DNA of 64,000 nucleotides from Kocuria rosea (GCF_023715525.1 NZ_JAMBOG010000008.1:62001-126000), one strand, 5' to 3'; positions 8,693-17,466 are shown, counted from the first letter of the stretch. Numbers and translations are program-made. The notes: a model not told the origin generated them from the letters alone.

Positions 8693-9772
8693 TCACCCGT
8701 AACGACGCACTTCGTGGAAGAAGGAGTCGATCGTGTGCAGGCCGACGGTGTCGGCGACCGTGTCATAGACATGCTTGCCCACCGCGAGGTCGAGCACTCC
8801 CAGGCCGAACGGCGAGAAGACGACCGTCCGGTCCGCCGGTACCTCCACGGCACCGGTCATCACGTCGTAGAGGGTGCCGGCGAGGAAGTCCCGCGAGCCG
8901 GTGAGCTGCTCGGTCAGGTGCACGGACGTCTGGGCCTTCAGGCAGTGGTCCACGTCGTCGACGATGTTTGTGGAGGCGAGGATCACCTCGGGCGCGAGGT
9001 CGCGCAGCGAGATGTGGAGCACGAGCGGGTGGTGGTCGAACCACGACGGCTCGGTGACGTGCGGTTCCCCCGCCGTGGTCGCGAACACGACCAGGTCGCT
9101 CGAGCGGACCAGCGACTCGGCGTCCTCGTGGACGGTGACCGTACTCCCGGGCGCGGAGCGCTCGAGGTAGCCACGGAAGCCCTCGCAGCTGCCGGGCAGC
9201 AGGTCGAACACTCCCACCTCCTCGAAGTCCCACCCCGTATCCGCCAGGAACGCGTGGACGAAGCGGGCGATGAGCCCGACGCCGAAGAAGCCCACCCGGG
9301 TGGGACGGCCCCGCTCCCGGCTGAGCCAGTCCGCAGCCAGGGCCGCGGAGGCGGCGGTCCGGGAGGCACTGATGATGGAGCTCTCCAGGCAGGCGAACGG
9401 GTAGCCCGTGGCGGGATCGTTGAGGATCAGCACGGCGGAGGCCCTCGGGATGCCGAACTCCACGTTGGTGGGGAAGCTGGAGATCCACTTCAGGCCGTCC
9501 ACGGCATGGGGTCCCCCCAGGGAGGCCGGCAGCGCGATGATCCGCCCCGTCGGTCGGTCCGGGAACCGCAGGAAGTACGACGGCGGATTCACCGTCTGCC
9601 CGCTCCCGTGCAGCCGGTAGGTGTCCTCCACCAGCGCGACGATCTCCGCCCGGTGTCCCTGCAGCACCTGATCGACCTCCGCCCCGGAGATGACCGCGAA
9701 GGTCGGGATGGTCGGTCGCCGTTGTGCGGCATCCTGCATCCGGTCCGTGTCGGTCCTGGGTGTCAGCGTCAT
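8693..9772 (-). CDS. sbnB: SbnB-like N-(2-amino-2-carboxyethyl)-L-glutamate dehydrogenase
   Basis: A 359-residue ornithine-cyclodeaminase-fold oxidoreductase. In staphyloferrin B biosynthesis SbnB oxidatively cleaves the SbnA product ACEGA to L-2,3-diaminopropionate (Dap) and 2-oxoglutarate with NAD. Visible features: the N-terminal substrate region with GLKWISSFPTNVEFG and PRASAVLILND, the Rossmann motif VGFFGVGLIARFV, and the late DDVDHC segment. The ATG overlaps the dioxygenase stop as ATGA, so translation is coupled. With sbnA at the head of the same operon it supports in-house Dap supply. Ornithine cyclodeaminase or another opine-type dehydrogenase is the alternative, made unlikely by the SbnA partner. 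Confidence 0.88.
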   Translation of the reverse strand: MTLTPRTDTDRMQDAAQRRPTIPTFAVISGAEVDQVLQGHRAEIVALVEDTYRLHGSGQTVNPPSYFLRFPDRPTGRIIALPASLGGPHAVDGLKWISSFPTNVEFGIPRASAVLILNDPATGYPFACLESSIISASRTAASAALAADWLSRERGRPTRVGFFGVGLIARFVHAFLADTGWDFEEVGVFDLLPGSCEGFRGYLERSAPGSTVTVHEDAESLVRSSDLVVFATTAGEPHVTEPSWFDHHPLVLHISLRDLAPEVILASTNIVDDVDHCLKAQTSVHLTEQLTGSRDFLAGTLYDVMTGAVEVPADRTVVFSPFGLGVLDLAVGKHVYDTVADTVGLHTIDSFFHEVRRYG

Positions 9773-10767
9773 CGTCCCTCCTCCTTCGAGGCCGCGCCCT
9801 GGAGTGCCACCGGGTCGCTCATGGCGACGAGGATCTCCCGCTCGCCCTCGTACGGCTCGCGGCTGTGAGCCGTCCGGACGTTGTCCACGAGCATCAGGTC
9901 GCCGGCACGCCACGGTTCGCGCAGCGTGTGCGACTCGTAGATCTCGTTCAGCATGGTCACCACGTCCTCGTCGATCGGGTCGCCGTTGCCGAACGCCGTC
10001 CTGAACGGGAGGCCGTCCTCCTCGTACATGTCGACGAGGTACTCGCGGACTTCCGGCTCCATCGTCCACTCGCTGAGGAAGCCGACCTGGTTGAACCAGC
10101 AGCGCTCCCCGGTGACGGGGTGACGGACGATCGCGGCACGGCGCTGACGCGTGCGCAGGCCGCCGTCCGGCTGCCACTCCAGCTCGATCCGGTTCGCCGC
10201 GCAGTAGCGTTCGACCGCTGCGCGGTCGTCCGTGCCGAAGGCGTCCGCGACGGAGGCGCCGATCTCGTCGTTGTAGTTGCGGATCAGCATCCAGCCGTCG
10301 CGCTCGAACCGCGCGACCAGCTCTGCAGGGAGGGCGCGCAGCACCGCCTGGGAGTCGGCGACTCCGGTCACGCCCCCGGCGGCCGGGGCGGTGAGGCAGG
10401 CGAAGAGCATCAGCCCGGGGGCGTGGAGCGTGTAGCTCAGCTCGTGGTGCATGCACATGGGCTGGTTCGCCGGCCAGGTGGCCGAGGAGTACACACCAGG
10501 CGCATAGGACCTGCGGGCGGCGAAGGCCTCCCGCTCGGTGATCAGCTCCGAGCCGACGGCCTGGAAGACGGACGCGACCTGCTCGGGACCAGACAACCCG
10601 AGGCCGCGCACGAGGACGGCCCCGTGCCGGGCGACCGTCGCCCGCAGCGCACCACGGTGCTGCTGGGCCCAGGACACCGCGTCGCCCTGGGGAGAGACCA
10701 GGGCCGTGGCCGGCGCACCCGGGCGCACGTCGACGTCGAGCTCCGGAGGGGCGGATGTGGTGGACAT
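9769..10767 (-). CDS. TauD/TfdA-family Fe(II)/2-oxoglutarate dioxygenase
   Basis: A 332-residue non-haem iron dioxygenase of the clavaminate synthase/TauD/SyrP group, enzymes that often hydroxylate amino acids free or on a carrier protein. The iron triad is visible: His107-His108-Glu109 in CMHHELSYT (H-x-E) and the distal His near residue 301 in DNVRTAHSREPYEG. WFNQVGFLSEW and the motif GDLMLVDN are also typical. The glutamate in H-x-E argues for hydroxylation; halogenases replace the acidic residue with Gly or Ala. It sits 20 bases after the A-T protein and overlaps sbnB by ATGA. The ATG at 10767 follows GGAAGG. Beta-hydroxylation of Dap or of the adenylated residue is inferred; the substrate is unproven. 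Confidence 0.85.
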   Translation of the reverse strand: MSTTSAPPELDVDVRPGAPATALVSPQGDAVSWAQQHRGALRATVARHGAVLVRGLGLSGPEQVASVFQAVGSELITEREAFAARRSYAPGVYSSATWPANQPMCMHHELSYTLHAPGLMLFACLTAPAAGGVTGVADSQAVLRALPAELVARFERDGWMLIRNYNDEIGASVADAFGTDDRAAVERYCAANRIELEWQPDGGLRTRQRRAAIVRHPVTGERCWFNQVGFLSEWTMEPEVREYLVDMYEEDGLPFRTAFGNGDPIDEDVVTMLNEIYESHTLREPWRAGDLMLVDNVRTAHSREPYEGEREILVAMSDPVALQGAASKEEGR

Positions 10768-10787
10768 GGTGGTTCCTTCCGGTGGGA

Positions 10788-13304
10788 TCACGTGCGGGCG
10801 GGCGAGTCGGCCGCGGAGGACCTGGAGTCCAGCTCCGTGGCGAGGTCGGTGAGGACCGGGTGGCTGATGAGGTCCTTGAGCGACACCGCCCGGTCCAGGG
10901 CGATGGCGAGCCTGACGGCGGTCAGCGACGTGCCTCCCCGGTCGAAGAAGTGGTCACGACGGTCGATCCGGTCCTCCGGTATGGCAAGCACGCGCGACCA
11001 CGCCGCCGCCAGCCACTGCTCGGTGGGGGTGCGCGGAGCCTCGAGAGAGCTGCCCTCGGGCTCGAGGTCCGCTGCCAGGGCGCTGAGGCGCTTGCGGTCG
11101 ATCTTGCCGTTGGCCGTCAGTGGGAGGGCCGGTTGCCACTGGAACACCTGCGGAACCATGTACCGGGGCAGCGACCGCGCCAGGCGCTCGCGCACCGGGC
11201 CGGCGTCCAGCGGCTCGGGAGCGTGGTAGAAGGCGACCAGGTGCTTGCCCCGGTCGGGTCGCTCCGCCACCACGACGGCCCCGTCGCGGACTCCGGGGAC
11301 CCGCAGGAGGGCGTTCTCGATCTCGCCGATCTCGATGCGGAACCCAGAGATCTTGACCTGGTTGTCCCGCCGGCCCAGGTACTCCAGTTTGCCGTCCGGT
11401 GACCAGCGTCCGTAGTCACCTGCCCGGTAGAGCCGCGCGCCGTCCACGTACGGGTCGGTGGAGTAGGCCTGTGCCGTCCGCTCCGGGTCGTTGATGTACC
11501 CCCGGCCCACGCACACCCCGGAGAAGGCGATCTCGCCCGGCGCGCCGAGCGGCACGAGCCGCTGCCGCTCGTCGAGGAGGTGGATCCGGACGTTGGGGAT
11601 CGGCCGGCCCAGGGGCACGTGATCGCCCGCAGGCGCGACGCTCATCACCTCGTGGTTCGTGTCGTCCGAGGTCTCCGTGAGCCCGTAGGCGTTGACCAGC
11701 TTGACGCCGGGCAGCACGTCGAACCAGCGGCGGACCAGCTCCTGCTTCAGGGCCTCACCGGTCGCCGAGACGCAGCGCAGGTGGGGCAGGGCGCGGGGTT
11801 TGCCCTCCAGGTATGCCACCACCGCGTCCAGGTACGACGGGACGACTTGGAAGACCGCGACCCCGCCCTGTTCCACCGTGTCGACGAACCGCTCGACGTC
11901 GAGGATCCGGTCCTGCCCGACGATGAGCGTGCGGCCGCCGACGAGCAGGGCCGAGACCAGTTGCCACAGTGAGATGTCGAAGCACTGGGGGGCGCTCTGG
12001 GCGACGACGTCGCCGGGGCCGATCCCCAGGTCCTCGATCTTGGCGTACAGGTGATTCACCATCCCGTCGTGCTCGCACATCGCGCCCTTCGGCTCACCCG
12101 TGGAGCCCGAGGTGAAGTAGACGTAGGCGAGCTGGTCCGGGCGCACCTCGATGCCGAGGTCGTGGCCGGCGTGCCCCTCGGTCTCGACGTCCTCGACGAG
12201 GAGCTTCGCCACTGCAGGCATCCCGGTGAGCGCTGCGTCCAGCGAGGCGGTGCTGCCTTCCTCGGTGAGCACCATCCGGCAGCCGGCCCGGGTGAGCGTT
12301 CTGGTGATCCGGTCGGGGGGGAAGCGTGGTTCGAGCGGCAGGTACGCGCCTCCGGCCTTGAGGATGCCGATGACGGCGGCCATCCACTCCAGGTCCCGCT
12401 CGGCGACGACCGCCACGATGTCCTCCGCCTGCAGTCCGCGCGCGAGCAGGGCGCGGGCGAGCCGGTTGGCGCGGGCGTTGAGCTCCGCGTACGTCCACTG
12501 CCGCGTGTCCTGGACGGCCGCGATGCGCTCGGGGTGCTGTCGGACGCGCTCCTCGAACAGCTCGTGGAATCGTCGCGGGGGTCGGGGTCGCACGGGCCCG
12601 GCCAGCTGCTCGAGCTGGAAGCGCCGCTCGTCCGGGCCGATCAGGTCGGCGTCGGCGGGCTGCGCCTCGGGGTGGGCCACCAGGTGGCGGAGCGCGGTCA
12701 GGTGGTAGCCGGCGATCCTGTGGGCGGCCCCGGCGTCGAGGACGTCCCGCCGGTACCGCAGGCAGAGCACCTCACCCCCGGTCACAGGATGGAGGGACAC
12801 GCCGAGGACGATGCCCTCCGGCAGCTCGGCATCGGCGTCCTGGCGGATGTCGAACACCACCTCGTACCCCGGGGACGCCGCCTGCTGACGTGCCTGGCCC
12901 CGCCCGGGCTGTCCGGCGCGGGCCTGGACCTGCCCGAGGTTCGCCTCGCCGACCACGGCTCGCCAGGACCGGCGGTCCAGATCGAGGCTGCACCGCCAGG
13001 TCCCTGCCGTGTCCGTGCAGCCGGTGGCGATCTCGGTCTCGCCCGACAGCGCCTGGAGCACCCTGGCGTGGGCTACCAGCCAGATCGCGCCGGGCGTCAC
13101 CTCCCAGACGTCGGCCAGCGTTAGCACGGCGGTGCGCAGGTCCTCGGGCACCGCCACCTCTGCCCGGTCCTGGCCCGCGCGGCGGTCCTGTGTCCATCGG
13201 GGAATCTCGGTCGGCGCGACCTCCGGGAGGAGGGGCTGGTCGCCGGCCGGGTCCGGCGAGTGAGCGGCGACGGCCCGGCAGGTAGGCCCAGAGGTGGTGG
13301 TCAT
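10788..13304 (-). CDS. NRPS-like protein: condensation-domain C-lobe remnant, adenylation domain, carrier domain
   Basis: An 838-residue assembly protein. Residues about 30-255 resemble only the C-terminal lobe of a condensation domain (ATGCTD, VLCLRYRRDVLD, then DADLIGPDERR); no HHxxxDG catalytic motif is present. An A domain follows with YFTSGSTGEPKG (A3), FDISLWQL (A4), NAYGLTET (A5), LYRAGDYGRW (A7) and TANGKIDR (A10). A carrier domain with DHFFDRGGTSLTAV comes near the end. The hand-read binding-pocket code is D-I-W-S-S-T-A-D-D-K. Its acidic DD pair and DIW start resemble pockets for diamino acids such as 2,4-diaminobutyrate, fitting Dap, which SbnA/SbnB should supply. There is no thioesterase. 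The ATG at 13304 overlaps the upstream stop as ATGA, so it is coupled to the membrane protein. Confidence 0.88.
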   Translation of the reverse strand: MTTTSGPTCRAVAAHSPDPAGDQPLLPEVAPTEIPRWTQDRRAGQDRAEVAVPEDLRTAVLTLADVWEVTPGAIWLVAHARVLQALSGETEIATGCTDTAGTWRCSLDLDRRSWRAVVGEANLGQVQARAGQPGRGQARQQAASPGYEVVFDIRQDADAELPEGIVLGVSLHPVTGGEVLCLRYRRDVLDAGAAHRIAGYHLTALRHLVAHPEAQPADADLIGPDERRFQLEQLAGPVRPRPPRRFHELFEERVRQHPERIAAVQDTRQWTYAELNARANRLARALLARGLQAEDIVAVVAERDLEWMAAVIGILKAGGAYLPLEPRFPPDRITRTLTRAGCRMVLTEEGSTASLDAALTGMPAVAKLLVEDVETEGHAGHDLGIEVRPDQLAYVYFTSGSTGEPKGAMCEHDGMVNHLYAKIEDLGIGPGDVVAQSAPQCFDISLWQLVSALLVGGRTLIVGQDRILDVERFVDTVEQGGVAVFQVVPSYLDAVVAYLEGKPRALPHLRCVSATGEALKQELVRRWFDVLPGVKLVNAYGLTETSDDTNHEVMSVAPAGDHVPLGRPIPNVRIHLLDERQRLVPLGAPGEIAFSGVCVGRGYINDPERTAQAYSTDPYVDGARLYRAGDYGRWSPDGKLEYLGRRDNQVKISGFRIEIGEIENALLRVPGVRDGAVVVAERPDRGKHLVAFYHAPEPLDAGPVRERLARSLPRYMVPQVFQWQPALPLTANGKIDRKRLSALAADLEPEGSSLEAPRTPTEQWLAAAWSRVLAIPEDRIDRRDHFFDRGGTSLTAVRLAIALDRAVSLKDLISHPVLTDLATELDSRSSAADSPART

Positions 13305-16300
13305 GACCGAGACCTTTCCACGGCGGCGGGAGACGTGGTGGCGGCACGAGCCTCGAAGGCGGGGTTGCCGCTCCACAGGGATCCTCGGGGGAGGGTGGTC
13401 CCCTTCATCACGAAGGAGTCGGTGGCGACGACGACGCCGTCGTCGGCGATCACGCCGTAGTGGACGAGGGCGGCGACGCCGAGCGTGACGTCGTCACCGA
13501 TGACGTCGTGGTCGGACTTGAACATGCCGTCCTCCTGGGAATGGCACTGGATGTTGGTGCCGGTGTTCAGTGTGCAGCGGGAGCCGATCGTTACCAGGCT
13601 CCGCTCGGGGATCGAGCAGCCGTCGTCGAAGACCCGACTTCCGATCCGCACGCCTAGCAGACGCCAGACCAGCGGCTTGAACGGCGTGCCGTTGAGCATG
13701 GTCATGCGTCGGTTGTGGATCTGCAGCTTCCAGTACCGCTCGTGCCACCAGAAGTAGGGGTGGTAGATGGAGCAGAGCTGGGGTTGGAGCCCCCGGGACC
13801 GCGTCACGACCTGCTCGATGCCGACGGGAACCAGCAGGCCGATCACGAGCATCACGACGAACGACGCGGAGATGGCCAGGAAACCGAACTGGTCGGACAG
13901 CTCCAGGGCGGCCAGCATGGCCAGCATGGCCAGCGACGCGTTGAGCCATCGCACCAGCATGAAGAGGGCCATCGTGCGCAGGTTGTGCTTGTTCTTGGCC
14001 GAGAGGTCCCGGAGGAAGTGGGCGCGGTCCGCATGCTCCTCGAGAGGGGCGTCCCGCAGGACCGAGCGAGGGATCTCGAACGCCGGTGACCCGAGCAGAC
14101 CCACGTCCTGGCGCACCGGTCCGTCGACGGGGACCATCACTTTGGTCGCGAGCAGACAGTTGTCCCCGGTCCTGGCCCCGGCCGGGTAGAGCACGAAGTT
14201 GCCGAGGAAGTTGTGCGCCCCGATCGCCACCGGGCTGACCTTGAAGGAGGTGGCCGAGTAGTCGGTGTTCATGAACGACACCCCGTCGGCGATCATCGTG
14301 CCGGTGCCGATCGTCGACAGGAACGGGTTGTCGTGCTTGAACTGCGTGCCCAGGTTGGAGCCGGTCTGCTGGACGTCCCGCATGTCATACCCAAGGGCCC
14401 GCACGTAGTTCACGACGTACGAGCTGTCGCCGAACAGCGTCCCGAGCATGGGGTTGTTGGTCAGCCTCTCCACCGCTCGCTCCACCGCGTGCCGCAGTCC
14501 GAACAGCGGATACACCGTCTCCGGCTTCAGCGCGAGTTGGAGCACCCGCGGCACGGTCGTCGTGAGGATCAGCATGAGGACCGTCCCCCCGACCACGCCC
14601 ACGCCGGCAAAGGCAAGGGCGTCGGCGTAGAAGACCCAGTCGGTGAACGCGTACGCATTCGTCTCCAGGAGCGCCGCCACGCGCGGGAACGCCAGGACGG
14701 CCAGCACGATGACCAGGCCGAACATGATGCGGCCCAGCGCGAGCGTGGCAATGAGCTGTGACGTGGCGAACACCGCACGCCGCCACGGCCGGTAGGGAGA
14801 GGCGGCGACCGTGCCGAAGTCCACGTCCGTGGGCCTGCCCGGTGTCCCGTGCCAGCGCTCGCCCTCGGGCACGACCTGGCCGGTGTACAAAGTGGACCGG
14901 TGGCCCAGCTGGGAGCCGTCCTTCATCGTCGTGCCGATGTCCAGGACGCTGCCCTCGCCGACGATCACGTCGCGGCCCAGCGTCACGGCACCGGTCTGGA
15001 TGACGCCGCCGTGGGCGCGGTAGCCGTTGGCGTACACGTCCTTGCGGATCACCGTCCCCTCCCCGATGGTGAGCAGGTCGGTGCAGACCGGCAGGTGAGT
15101 GGTCAGGATTGTCACGTTGGGGCCGACCTTGGCCCCCATGGCCCGCAGGTAGAAGGTCGTCAGCGGGGAACCGGTCATCAGCGCGAGGGGTGAGGTGCGC
15201 ATGAGGGCCTTGACGAACCAGAACCGGAAGTAGGACAGGCTCCAGATCCGGATCTCCCCGGGCCGGAAGCGCCCGATGAGGATCCACTTCCCCGCCACCG
15301 GCAGCAGGCACAGCAGCGCGAACGTCGCCGCGCCGAAGGCGGCAGACCGCAGGTAGACCTCCCAGAAGCTCGTCCCGTGGCCCAGCCAGTGGTGGTTGCC
15401 TGGCCCCGCGTCCGGAAACACCCACTGGTATCCCACGAGCGCTAGCCCGCCGGCGAGCAGGCAGTAGCCGAGGTAGACGAGCGCTTGCAGGACGCCGCAG
15501 GTGATGTACTCCCACGTCCGCGCGTCCATGGGCGGCGGCGTCTCCGGCACGGATGCCAGGACCGGTGAGGGTTCCTCCGGCTGGTCGTGCAACGCGGGGC
15601 CCTGCAGAGCTGTCGTGAGGGCGGAGATACTCGGGTTGCTGTAGATGTCCTTCATGGTCACCGTCGGCAGATCCTGCTGCTTGCGCACCCGGGCGCAGAA
15701 CTTGGCCATTACCAGCGAGTCCGCGCCCAGGTCGTCGAAGAAGTCGGCGTCCACCGGCACCGGCTCGCCGCCCAGCACACCGGACAGCACCTGGGCCAGC
15801 CGGACCGGCACCGGCGTTGGCACCGGCTCCGCCGGTGCCAGTGCCCCGGCCAGCTCAGTGATCGTGGGGTGCTGGTAGACGTCCTTGATGGTCACCGTCG
15901 GCAGATCCTGCTGCTTGCGCACCCGGGCGCAGAACTTGGCCATTACCAGCGAGTCCGCGCCCAGGTCCTCGAAGAAGTCGGCGTCCACCGGCACCGGCTC
16001 GCCGCCCAGCACACCGGACAGCACCTGGGCCAGCCGGACCGGCACCGGCGTTGGCACCGGCTCCGCCGGTGCCAGTGCCCCGGCCAGCTCAGTGATCGTG
16101 GGGTGCTGGTAGACGTCCTTGATGGTCACCGTCGGCAGATCCTGCTGCTTGCGCACCCGGGCGCAGAACTTGGCCATTACCAGCGAGTCCGCGCCCAGGT
16201 CCTCAAAGAAGTTGGCGTCCACGGGGACGTCGTCCTTCTGCGCCACCGAGGCGAGAAGGACCGCCAGCCGACGTTCCAGTGGAAGGTCCGAGCCGGTCTC

Positions 16301-16396
16301 CTCGGTGACCGGTGTGGACGGAGGCTCCCTCCTCGCGGGGAGCGCGGGGATTGTGGGGACCGGAGACGTCGGCAGGGCCTGGGCGAGCTTCTTCAC
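13301..16396 (-). CDS. Three-carrier-domain, Pls/PosA-type membrane peptide-bond-forming protein
   Basis: A 1031-residue protein. Residues 40-266 hold three carrier domains with period 78, each with DLGADSLVMAKF (phosphopantetheine Ser71, Ser149, Ser227). A Pro/Ala linker leads into a membrane half from about residue 285. Pairs of transmembrane segments alternate with three left-handed-helix-like soluble domains (TIGEGTVIRKD/DIGTTMKDGSQLGHRS; STIGTGTMIADG/AIGAHNFLGN; VTIGSRCTLNTG/VIGDDVTLGVAAL). This TM/C1/TM/C2/TM/C3 order is that of epsilon-polylysine synthetase Pls, where the C domains make the isopeptide bonds. Pls carries its A and T domains on the same chain; here the A-T unit is the next gene. 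It starts at GTG 16396, overlapping the sbnA stop (GTGA). A Dap oligomer or polymer synthase is inferred. Confidence 0.85.
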   Translation of the reverse strand: MKKLAQALPTSPVPTIPALPARREPPSTPVTEETGSDLPLERRLAVLLASVAQKDDVPVDANFFEDLGADSLVMAKFCARVRKQQDLPTVTIKDVYQHPTITELAGALAPAEPVPTPVPVRLAQVLSGVLGGEPVPVDADFFEDLGADSLVMAKFCARVRKQQDLPTVTIKDVYQHPTITELAGALAPAEPVPTPVPVRLAQVLSGVLGGEPVPVDADFFDDLGADSLVMAKFCARVRKQQDLPTVTMKDIYSNPSISALTTALQGPALHDQPEEPSPVLASVPETPPPMDARTWEYITCGVLQALVYLGYCLLAGGLALVGYQWVFPDAGPGNHHWLGHGTSFWEVYLRSAAFGAATFALLCLLPVAGKWILIGRFRPGEIRIWSLSYFRFWFVKALMRTSPLALMTGSPLTTFYLRAMGAKVGPNVTILTTHLPVCTDLLTIGEGTVIRKDVYANGYRAHGGVIQTGAVTLGRDVIVGEGSVLDIGTTMKDGSQLGHRSTLYTGQVVPEGERWHGTPGRPTDVDFGTVAASPYRPWRRAVFATSQLIATLALGRIMFGLVIVLAVLAFPRVAALLETNAYAFTDWVFYADALAFAGVGVVGGTVLMLILTTTVPRVLQLALKPETVYPLFGLRHAVERAVERLTNNPMLGTLFGDSSYVVNYVRALGYDMRDVQQTGSNLGTQFKHDNPFLSTIGTGTMIADGVSFMNTDYSATSFKVSPVAIGAHNFLGNFVLYPAGARTGDNCLLATKVMVPVDGPVRQDVGLLGSPAFEIPRSVLRDAPLEEHADRAHFLRDLSAKNKHNLRTMALFMLVRWLNASLAMLAMLAALELSDQFGFLAISASFVVMLVIGLLVPVGIEQVVTRSRGLQPQLCSIYHPYFWWHERYWKLQIHNRRMTMLNGTPFKPLVWRLLGVRIGSRVFDDGCSIPERSLVTIGSRCTLNTGTNIQCHSQEDGMFKSDHDVIGDDVTLGVAALVHYGVIADDGVVVATDSFVMKGTTLPRGSLWSGNPAFEARAATTSPAAVERSRS
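15658..16125. repeat. Two nearly identical 234-bp tandem units encoding carrier domains
   Basis: Units 15658-15891 and 15892-16125 differ, by eye, at one base (GTCGTCG versus GTCCTCG near the Asp/Glu of the DD/ED-LGADSL motif). A third unit starts at 16126 and matches for about 80 bases before diverging. The 234-bp period equals the 78-residue carrier period. Identity even at silent positions indicates a recent duplication or continuing gene conversion. Confidence 0.95.
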
Positions 16397-17466
16397 TGCG
16401 AAGGACTCCTCGGTGAGGAAGCGGCCACGGAGTCGGTCACCGGTGTGGCTGCCTGGTGCCGCGGCCCCGACACCGGGTCAGGGCGTCGACCAGCGGCTGC
16501 CGTCGAGTCGACGCCCGCGAGCGCGTCGGCCCCGAAGTGGTCGAGCACCCAGTCGGGCTGGTAGATGGTGTCCATGTACGGGCGACCCAGGTCGGGGGAG
16601 ATGGCCACCGCGGTGACGTCCCGGGCGCGGTGGCCGGCAAGCCAGGTCATGGCGCCGTGGACCACGGTCCCGGTGGAGCCACCGAGCAGGAACCCGCGCC
16701 CGGCCAGGCGGTGGCAGGTGCGCACCGTGTCCAGCTCCTCGACGAGCACCACGTCGTCGATCAGGGACTCGTCGAGCTGCGGCGGCCGCACGCTCATGCC
16801 GAGCCCCGGGATCAGGCGGGTGGCCGGCGGACCACCGAACGTGACCGATCCGACGGCGTCGACCGCGACGAGCCGGACGTCCGGCCGGTGCTCCCGGAAG
16901 TACCGCGCGCACCCCATCAAGGTCCCTGTCGTCCCGGCTCCCACGAACAGCACCTCGAGCTCGGGGAACTGAGCGGCGATCTCGGGGGCGGTCCAGCGGT
17001 AGTGCGCTCCCCAGTTGCCGGGATTGGTGTACTGGTTGAGCCAGACGTACCGTTCGTCGGACTCGCACAGTTCCCGGACGTGGTTGAGCCGGGCCCCGAG
17101 GAGACCGTCGACGGGATCCGGCTCGGTGACCAGGTCGACCTGCGCCCCGAGCGACTCCATGAGCTGACGGGTCGCGGGGTTGCAGCGCGGATCGATCACG
17201 CACACGAAGCAGTAGCCCTTGCTGGCGGCGATCATGCTGAGCGCGACCCCGAGATTGCCCGAGGAGGACTCCACGAGCACGGAGCCGGGGCGGAGCACCC
17301 CTTCCCGCTCGGCTCGCTCGACCATCTCCACGGCGGGCTTGAGCTTGATCGAGCCGGCGAAGTTGAACCCCTCGATCTTCAGGTAGAGGCGGCGGTCCAG
17401 CACGCCCTCCAGGTCGACGAACAGGCTCTGCTCGTTGAACAGGTACGGATCCTTGATGATGGACAT
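16393..17466 (-). CDS. sbnA: SbnA-like N-(2-amino-2-carboxyethyl)-L-glutamate synthase
   Basis: A 357-residue fold-type II PLP enzyme of the cysteine synthase family. SbnA condenses O-phospho-L-serine with L-glutamate to give ACEGA, the precursor of L-2,3-diaminopropionate. Features: the PLP lysine region LKIEGFNFAGSIKLKPA, the substrate loop VESSSGNLGVALS, QYTNPGNWGAHY (SbnA-typical, where cysteine synthases have NPANP), the phosphate-binding GAGTTGTLMG, and the late LGGSTGTVV. The C-terminal 35 residues are a low-complexity tail. The ATG follows GAGGAAG. It is the first gene of the five-gene operon and its stop overlaps the next start as GTGA. Cysteine synthase is the alternative but is unlikely next to sbnB. 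Confidence 0.9.
   Translation of the reverse strand: MSIIKDPYLFNEQSLFVDLEGVLDRRLYLKIEGFNFAGSIKLKPAVEMVERAEREGVLRPGSVLVESSSGNLGVALSMIAASKGYCFVCVIDPRCNPATRQLMESLGAQVDLVTEPDPVDGLLGARLNHVRELCESDERYVWLNQYTNPGNWGAHYRWTAPEIAAQFPELEVLFVGAGTTGTLMGCARYFREHRPDVRLVAVDAVGSVTFGGPPATRLIPGLGMSVRPPQLDESLIDDVVLVEELDTVRTCHRLAGRGFLLGGSTGTVVHGAMTWLAGHRARDVTAVAISPDLGRPYMDTIYQPDWVLDHFGADALAGVDSTAAAGRRPDPVSGPRHQAATPVTDSVAASSPRSPSQ

Noticed and set aside
8501-8693. MHS transporter as exporter of the Dap product
   Set aside because: MHS family members are proton-coupled importers of small organic acids, and a hairpin separates it from the operon; kept only as a remote possibility.
9769-10767. Fe/2OG halogenase
   Set aside because: The facial triad keeps its acidic residue (H-x-E), whereas halogenases have Gly or Ala there.
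15658-16200. CRISPR-like or mobile repeat
   Set aside because: The repeats are in frame, contiguous without spacers, and encode carrier domains.
8693-17466. Staphyloferrin-B-like siderophore cluster, suggested by sbnA/sbnB
   Set aside because: No NIS synthetases (IucA/IucC type), no citrate synthase and no siderophore receptor or ABC importer are present; the partner genes are NRPS/Pls type.
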